Positions 60,015-64,000 of a stretch of 64,000 nt of DNA are shown piece by piece. Source of the DNA: TMED27 sp964350435 (lineage in GTDB: Bacteria; Pseudomonadota; Alphaproteobacteria; Micavibrionales; Micavibrionaceae). The DNA is taken from assembly GCA_964350435.1 (NCBI GenBank), contig CAYGJS010000004.1, positions 39,940 to 103,939 on the forward strand, read 5' to 3'. Below the pieces are notes generated by a model that saw nothing but the letters and a program-made list of their open reading frames with translations, did no database searches and was not told where the DNA came from. The position numbers and the translations under genes are program-made. How positions within the stretch are numbered: the first letter of the stretch is position 1; each line of letters starts with the position of its first letter.

Positions 60015-60403
60015 TGGAACCACAGATAAACACAGATGAACACAGATTGAATGAACTTTCGTTCCAGATCAACGGCTGTGCTATGGACGTTCTAAACACT
60101 GTCGGACACGGCTTTCATGAAAAAATATACGAAAACGCTCTGGCCGTCGCTTTTCAAAAAAGAAATATCTATTTCGAACAACAAAAACAATACGAAATTT
60201 TTTATGAAAATCAAAATGTGGGTCTATTCATCCCTGATTTTGTAATCAGCAACCAAGTTATAGTCGAAATAAAAACAATAGATAGAATTACAAACAATGA
60301 AAAAGGACAGGTCTTAAACTATTTACGCGCAAGCGGTTTAAGGCTCGGCCTCATTTTAAATTTTAAAAACTCAAAACTGGATTGGCAAAGAGTAGCACTT
60401 TAA
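60014..60403 (+). CDS. GxxExxY protein, copy 2
   Basis: 129 residues. The family motif reads GHGFHEKIYE near residue 31 (G-x-x-E-x-x-Y in variant form). LFIPDFVISNQVIVEIKT near 75 is the PD-(D/E)XK-like core. The first 12 residues (MEPQINTDEHRL) are encoded by the left inverted repeat, so the repeat supplies the N-terminus and start. Overlaps xseB by one base. AT-rich compared with xseB and ispA. Only modest identity to copy 1, so not a recent duplicate. Confidence 0.88.
   Translation: MEPQINTDEHRLNELSFQINGCAMDVLNTVGHGFHEKIYENALAVAFQKRNIYFEQQKQYEIFYENQNVGLFIPDFVISNQVIVEIKTIDRITNNEKGQVLNYLRASGLRLGLILNFKNSKLDWQRVAL
60018..60048 (+). repeat. Left inverted repeat of GxxExxY cassette 2
   Basis: AACCACAGAT, AAACACAGAT, GAACACAGAT plus one T: three tandem 10-base units. 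It matches the right arm (60406-60435, reversed) in 28 of 30 positions. Confidence 0.92.
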
Positions 60404-60405
60404 AT

Positions 60406-60435
60406 ATCTGTGTTAATCTGTGTTCATCTGTGGTT
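60406..60435 (-). repeat. Right inverted repeat of GxxExxY cassette 2
   Basis: Reverse complement reads AACCACAGAT, GAACACAGAT, TAACACAGAT. It begins two bases after the GxxExxY stop and ends 22 bases before the ispA start. Confidence 0.92.
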
Positions 60436-60457
60436 AAAAATTAAATAGGAAAAGAAA

Positions 60458-61372
60458 ATGCCATCACCACGCAGTGCAAGCCCCAAACTCCAATCCGCAA
60501 TGGACGAAGTCGCCAAGGCCGTGAACCTGACAATCGAACGCCTGCTCCCTGAATCCAAGCTGACAGAAGCCCCGCTCTACGAAGCCATGCGCCACGGAAC
60601 CCTCGGCGGTGGAAAACGTCTGCGCCCCTTCCTGTGTATGCAGGCCGCCAGCCTGTTCAACGTCCCAACCTCTCGCTCGCGCCGCGTTGCCGCCGCGATC
60701 GAATTCGTGCATTGCTATTCCCTCATTCACGACGACCTTCCCGCAATGGATAATGCGTCGCTGCGCCGCGGCCAGCCCACCGTGCATAAACAATATGATG
60801 AGGCCACGGCCATTCTCGCGGGCGATGCCCTGCTCACCCTGGCCTTCGAAGTCCTCGCCGATCCCGAAACCCATCCCGACCCGCATGTGCAGGTTGAGCT
60901 TGTGCGCGCTTTGGCTTTTGCCTCTGGCGGGCATGGCATGGTTGGCGGGCAGATGCTCGATCTGATCGCCGAGCGTGATGATGTAGATTTTGATATCGGT
61001 GAAGTTTCCCGCCTGCAACGCATGAAAACCGGAAAGCTGATGGCGTTTGCCTGCGAAGCGGGGGCAATTTTGGGCAAGGCGGGGGATGGCCATAGAAAGG
61101 CGCTCTGCAACTATGCCCACGACCTTGGTCTGGCCTTTCAGGTCACGGATGATGTTCTGGACGTCGAGGCCGACCCCCAAGACACCGGCAAAGATACCCG
61201 TAAAGACGAAGCCGCAGGCAAGGCCACCTTCGTTTCCGCGCTGGGTAAAGACGCCGCGAAAGCGAGAGCCGACATGATCATCGCCCAAGCCAAACGCCAC
61301 CTCAAAATTTTTGAAGGCCGCGCCGAACTCCTCGCCGACCTCGCCGATTACGTGCTGGAGCGGCGGGCTTAA
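60458..61372 (+). CDS. ispA: Farnesyl diphosphate synthase (polyprenyl synthetase)
   Basis: 304 residues. The first Asp-rich motif is in IHDDLPAMDN near residue 89 and the second is DDVLDVEADPQD near residue 228; GGGKRLRPFL precedes. The short-chain IspA type is inferred from context (xseB-ispA). Condenses DMAPP and IPP to farnesyl diphosphate. Start has AGGAAAAG upstream within the cassette right flank. Confidence 0.95.
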   Translation: MPSPRSASPKLQSAMDEVAKAVNLTIERLLPESKLTEAPLYEAMRHGTLGGGKRLRPFLCMQAASLFNVPTSRSRRVAAAIEFVHCYSLIHDDLPAMDNASLRRGQPTVHKQYDEATAILAGDALLTLAFEVLADPETHPDPHVQVELVRALAFASGGHGMVGGQMLDLIAERDDVDFDIGEVSRLQRMKTGKLMAFACEAGAILGKAGDGHRKALCNYAHDLGLAFQVTDDVLDVEADPQDTGKDTRKDEAAGKATFVSALGKDAAKARADMIIAQAKRHLKIFEGRAELLADLADYVLERRA

Positions 61373-61374
61373 AC

Positions 61375-62730
61375 CTAAGCCGCTCTGGGCGTTAAATCCT
61401 GTATTTCAAAACTTTCTGGTGTAAGAGCATCTGAAGCTTCGGTGGTGGGTAGTGCAGCAATTTCATTAAGCAACCTTACTCTTGCCTCATGGTTCAGTTC
61501 AGTTTCAAACCCATCATGAACCGCTCTGAAAACTTTGGCCAGGCGCTGCATGTCTACTTTTAAAAAATATTGCCAAATAGCCCTTTTGATTCCGCCTTCT
61601 TTGACTTCACGCAATTCTTGTTGGGTTCGATCTATGATCTGGATAGAATCACCGTATCTATTAAATACGAAGATAGTATCACTCACGGACCCCTCAAATT
61701 CAAACGACAACGATTTTCTGGGCATCGCCACTATCACATGGGCTTGAGTGGCCACCGTAAAAACACTCGTTAAACTCGCTACAGAAGAGTTGCAAGCGTC
61801 CAGGCCTTGATAGGCAAACTGGGCTTGAAGATCTACTCCCCATTTTGGATAAGCATCTGAACCCAAAACGTCTGTATAGATTTGCAAACGCCGGGTGTCG
61901 CCACGATTTTTTTTCAGCCCCTCGATCGCAAAACGTTTTTGCTCCTCAGGCTCCCATTTATTATTATACTCATCAGAAAGCAGGACGGTATTATAGGCTG
62001 ACACGCGCAGATCAAGATCATCAATTTTATCCAGCCCATCGATCGAGAATTCTAATTGATCATGAGGCTCGGCGTTCTTATAAGCATCAGAATTGATTCC
62101 AGTTCGATAGGCCTCTAACCTCTGATCAGAAACAGGAAATATGTCCAGTGCCTCAAAGGCAATATTCAATCTAGTACTATTGTCCACTCGATCGTTAAAA
62201 TCAGGCCCCAAAAATCTTTTATATTCCGCAAGAGCATCTTTTGCAGCCAGACGCTTAAGCCCCTCGATCGCAAAATCCCTCTTCAAATCTCTTTGCCAGC
62301 CCTTGTAAGCATCAGAATTCACTACAGCTTGATAGACTTGCAAAAGCTGAGGCTGCCCATCAAAGGAACTCAGCGCTGAAACCGCAAGCTCTTGTTGGTT
62401 TTGTGGTTCCCAGCCTACAAAATAACCCGATGTTAAAATGTTCTTAAAAGCACTTAGAGCGTCATCTGCATCTAAAGAGCCAAGCGTCAGCGACAAAAAG
62501 TCTCCTTGATTAGCCTTACTCCATTTTTTTAAAAACTCCTCTGAGGACAGAACAGCTTCATAACCGTTTTTAACCTCTTGTGGAGTCATTCCAGTAAGTA
62601 TATTATCCGCTAGAAAACTTTGAGTCCCCGCTTCTAGGGATTTATATTCAGGTGATTTTAGATAATTCATAAAAACTTCCAGTGATTTTACTAGAGTGTT
62701 GCTGCTATTATCGCCATCTACATTAGTCAT
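61375..62730 (-). CDS. Protein with eight tandem ~38-residue repeats, unknown function
   Basis: 451 residues with a strong AAGGAGG six bases before the ATG. Residues 21-324 divide into eight units of 37-39 residues, each containing a pattern like SDAYKxW, then F-A-I-E-G-L and ending in a Tyr or Phe (ends near 57, 95, 133, 170, 208, 246, 285, 324). Example segments are NSDAYKGW and RFAIEGLK. The remaining 125 residues (AMPRKSLSFEFEG, FNRYGDSIQIID) are different. Mostly helical, no signal peptide. AT-richer than flanking genes. I do not recognise it. Confidence 0.8.
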   Translation of the reverse strand: MTNVDGDNSSNTLVKSLEVFMNYLKSPEYKSLEAGTQSFLADNILTGMTPQEVKNGYEAVLSSEEFLKKWSKANQGDFLSLTLGSLDADDALSAFKNILTSGYFVGWEPQNQQELAVSALSSFDGQPQLLQVYQAVVNSDAYKGWQRDLKRDFAIEGLKRLAAKDALAEYKRFLGPDFNDRVDNSTRLNIAFEALDIFPVSDQRLEAYRTGINSDAYKNAEPHDQLEFSIDGLDKIDDLDLRVSAYNTVLLSDEYNNKWEPEEQKRFAIEGLKKNRGDTRRLQIYTDVLGSDAYPKWGVDLQAQFAYQGLDACNSSVASLTSVFTVATQAHVIVAMPRKSLSFEFEGSVSDTIFVFNRYGDSIQIIDRTQQELREVKEGGIKRAIWQYFLKVDMQRLAKVFRAVHDGFETELNHEARVRLLNEIAALPTTEASDALTPESFEIQDLTPRAA

Positions 62731-62805
62731 ATTATGCCTCCTTGCTACGGGAGGACGTTAAAACAATTTTTTATAATATGTCAAGAATAATGTTGTGCAC
62801 GTTTG

Positions 62806-62976
62806 ATGACGCGCCGGAAAGACGGGCTTAGCTATTATCAACGCGGTACAAGAGGCCTTGGGGTCGGTGCAGGATCGGTTATCAAAGCACCGGGCGGCTG
62901 GAAAATCTCTGCCACAACCAGTCCTTCAGGGATGGCAGACGGAGCCACTGCCTGCACGCCGCATAAAAATTCCTAA
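62806..62976 (+). CDS. Possible 56-aa open frame or gene remnant
   Basis: ATG at 62806 to TAA at 62974-62976. The peptide starts MTRRKDGLSYYQRG and ends CTPHKNS; it contains GLGVGAGSVIKAP. Base composition is GC-rich, unlike its neighbours, and no ribosome site is visible. It may be the 3' remnant of a lost gene rather than a working one. Its stop overlaps that of the following minus-strand gene by four bases. Confidence 0.3.
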   Translation: MTRRKDGLSYYQRGTRGLGVGAGSVIKAPGGWKISATTSPSGMADGATACTPHKNS

Positions 62977-63812
62977 GCATATTGCCGGGCGAATGGATCG
63001 CCCCTGAATGAATCATCGGTGTAAAGTTCCCGAACTGTCTTGTACATCTCTTGCGGACCAAGGGGGTAGTTGTTTGTGATATATTCATCTACGTAATTAA
63101 CCTCCTTGTCCTTAAATCTTGCTCTAAGGCCTTCGGATATTGCGGACGGGAAAGGAAAAGGGGTTCTATCTTTATCAATAATATCGTTTAGATAGTCTCT
63201 ATCTGAATCACTATCCATCATGGTTAATCCGCGTCTTAATTCTCTCGCAATTTCGCTGTAGCCAGAGGCTTGCAATGAATCCTTAGACACCTTGAAGTAA
63301 ATCTCTTGAATCACCATACCCCTGCCTTTAATAAATGCTGGTGTATCGCCTGATGGAGCCTCACCTTCGCCGGGCATTTCTATGGCGGCGCTGGTAATAT
63401 GCGTGTTCGGCGTTTGTGTAAGCGCACCAATTGCACGAATATGTTGATATTGCACATAGGCTGTACGCAAATCATCAATATTATACTCTGCGCTCAATGC
63501 AGCCCGGTTAAACTCCTCAGTTGGGCTTGAAATTCTCTCCCAGGCATCGCGATCCGCAAATATTTCTTGCAAAAGAATATCACCTCTCGGAAGATTGGGT
63601 GCTACTGTATGCCCTAATTCGTGCAAAATCTTTATTGCCGACCAGTGTTTTAGGTCTGCCGAGGTTTGTTCAAATATTTCTGCGCTCCAGCCCGTAACGC
63701 TGCTTGCAAACTGCGATTGTGTTTCTTGAGGGACGTTGAGAAAAAGTACTTTTATCTCCTGATCTCCTTCTTGACCAATGCGGTCTTCATACATCTGGGT
63801 TTTATTTGACAA
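62973..63812 (-). CDS. HELGH zinc metallopeptidase-like protein, possibly truncated
   Basis: 279 residues if the TTG at 63812 is the start. KILHELGHTVAP carries the zincin motif (His64, Glu65, His68) and LQEIFADRDAW 15-25 residues later could give the third ligand (Glu83). Coding-like sequence continues upstream of the TTG for about 50 codons (for example PDLNAELRPEEVDFL) with no ATG or GTG, up to an in-frame TAG at 63966-63968; before it coding-like sequence again appears (KQWVKHYMG). So the gene is either started from TTG or is a pseudogene cut by a stop codon, with the upstream part beyond the window. Confidence 0.6.
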   Translation of the reverse strand: MSNKTQMYEDRIGQEGDQEIKVLFLNVPQETQSQFASSVTGWSAEIFEQTSADLKHWSAIKILHELGHTVAPNLPRGDILLQEIFADRDAWERISSPTEEFNRAALSAEYNIDDLRTAYVQYQHIRAIGALTQTPNTHITSAAIEMPGEGEAPSGDTPAFIKGRGMVIQEIYFKVSKDSLQASGYSEIARELRRGLTMMDSDSDRDYLNDIIDKDRTPFPFPSAISEGLRARFKDKEVNYVDEYITNNYPLGPQEMYKTVRELYTDDSFRGDPFARQYA

Positions 63813-64000
63813 TATAATATAGGTCAGAAAATCAACTTCTTCAGGACGTAATTCGGCGTTTAAATCAGGAAAATGCTTTTCTAAAAGTGCCCTTACTGAT
63901 TTTGCATAGTTAATAAAATCTTCTTCTTGTGCTGTTATAAAAAAATTTGGGGCTGTACCAGATAACTAGCCCATATAATGTTTAACCCATTGTTTAATTT
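63813..64000 (-). pseudogene. Possible upstream part of the HELGH gene, with in-frame stop
   Basis: On the minus strand in the same frame as the HELGH gene, residues including PNFFITAQEEDFINYAK and RPEEVDFLTYII are open back to a TAG at 63966-63968, then IKQWVKHYMG to the window edge. No standard start codon lies between the TAG and 63812. This may be a broken reading frame continuing outside the window. Confidence 0.4.

Overview
The window looks like a chromosomal segment from a free-living alphaproteobacterium. Pointers are the xerD-accA pair next to aroK-aroB, the bolA-dnaJ-cobS-cobT cluster, a CarD regulator close to an RpoH sigma factor carrying the RpoH box, a DUF2336 protein, an AMP nucleosidase and a RHH_4-type protein. 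gmhA, PBP1A and several lipoproteins indicate a Gram-negative envelope. I cannot fix the order; a Micavibrio- or Rhodospirillales-like lineage is a guess.

Layout. 1-3.1 kb: CNNM/CorC protein, aroB and aroK on the minus strand. 3.1-5.4 kb: xerD and accA. 5.4-13.1 kb: RHH protein, bolA, dnaJ-like, cobS, cobT and hisS, interrupted by three accessory genes (GxxExxY, DUF3800, ORF6N). 13.1-19.9 kb: a secreted protein, sufE, clpX, a DHH phosphoesterase, photolyase, LD-carboxypeptidase and an unknown gene. 20.1-22.6 kb: carD, a phosphatase-like gene that has lost its metal ligands, rpoH. 22.7-28.9 kb: M48 lipoprotein, SNase-like protein, prolyl aminopeptidase, pgk, DUF2336 and a small unknown. 29.0-33.7 kb, minus: dapF-mtaB-ftsY-amn. 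34.1-38.4 kb: ffh, rpsP, rimM, trmD, rplS (protein targeting and ribosome). 38.5-42.7 kb: leuC, leuD, leuB with an HD protein. 42.8-61.4 kb: pcm, serS, an FGase, lipB, tRNA-Leu, maeB, mgtE, PBP1A, rnhA, a P-loop kinase, ispH, gmhA, a PPP phosphatase, xseB, a second GxxExxY gene and ispA. 61.4-64 kb: AT-rich accessory DNA with a tandem-repeat protein and a HELGH metallopeptidase-like gene that may be decayed.

The most unusual layer is the repeats. (i) A palindromic family built on CATTGCGAG...GAAGCAATC occurs about ten times. One copy lies in frame inside hisS, one appears to encode the hydrophobic core of a signal peptide, one forms the end of leuB and one carries the leuC start codon. (ii) A second family (TCCTGAA...CTGAAGGATC) precedes ffh and leuB. 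(iii) A GC-rich element sits in frame inside lipB. (iv) Both GxxExxY genes are bounded by inverted repeats made of short tandem units, and related gene-less inverted repeats occur at 56.3 and 58.9 kb. This suggests a small, poorly understood mobile cassette and its empty remnants.

Base composition changes sign near 42.75 kb: the plus strand is G-rich before it and C-rich after it regardless of gene direction. This fits a replication terminus or an inversion boundary, judged here from samples only. Database names are from memory of families; no search was run.
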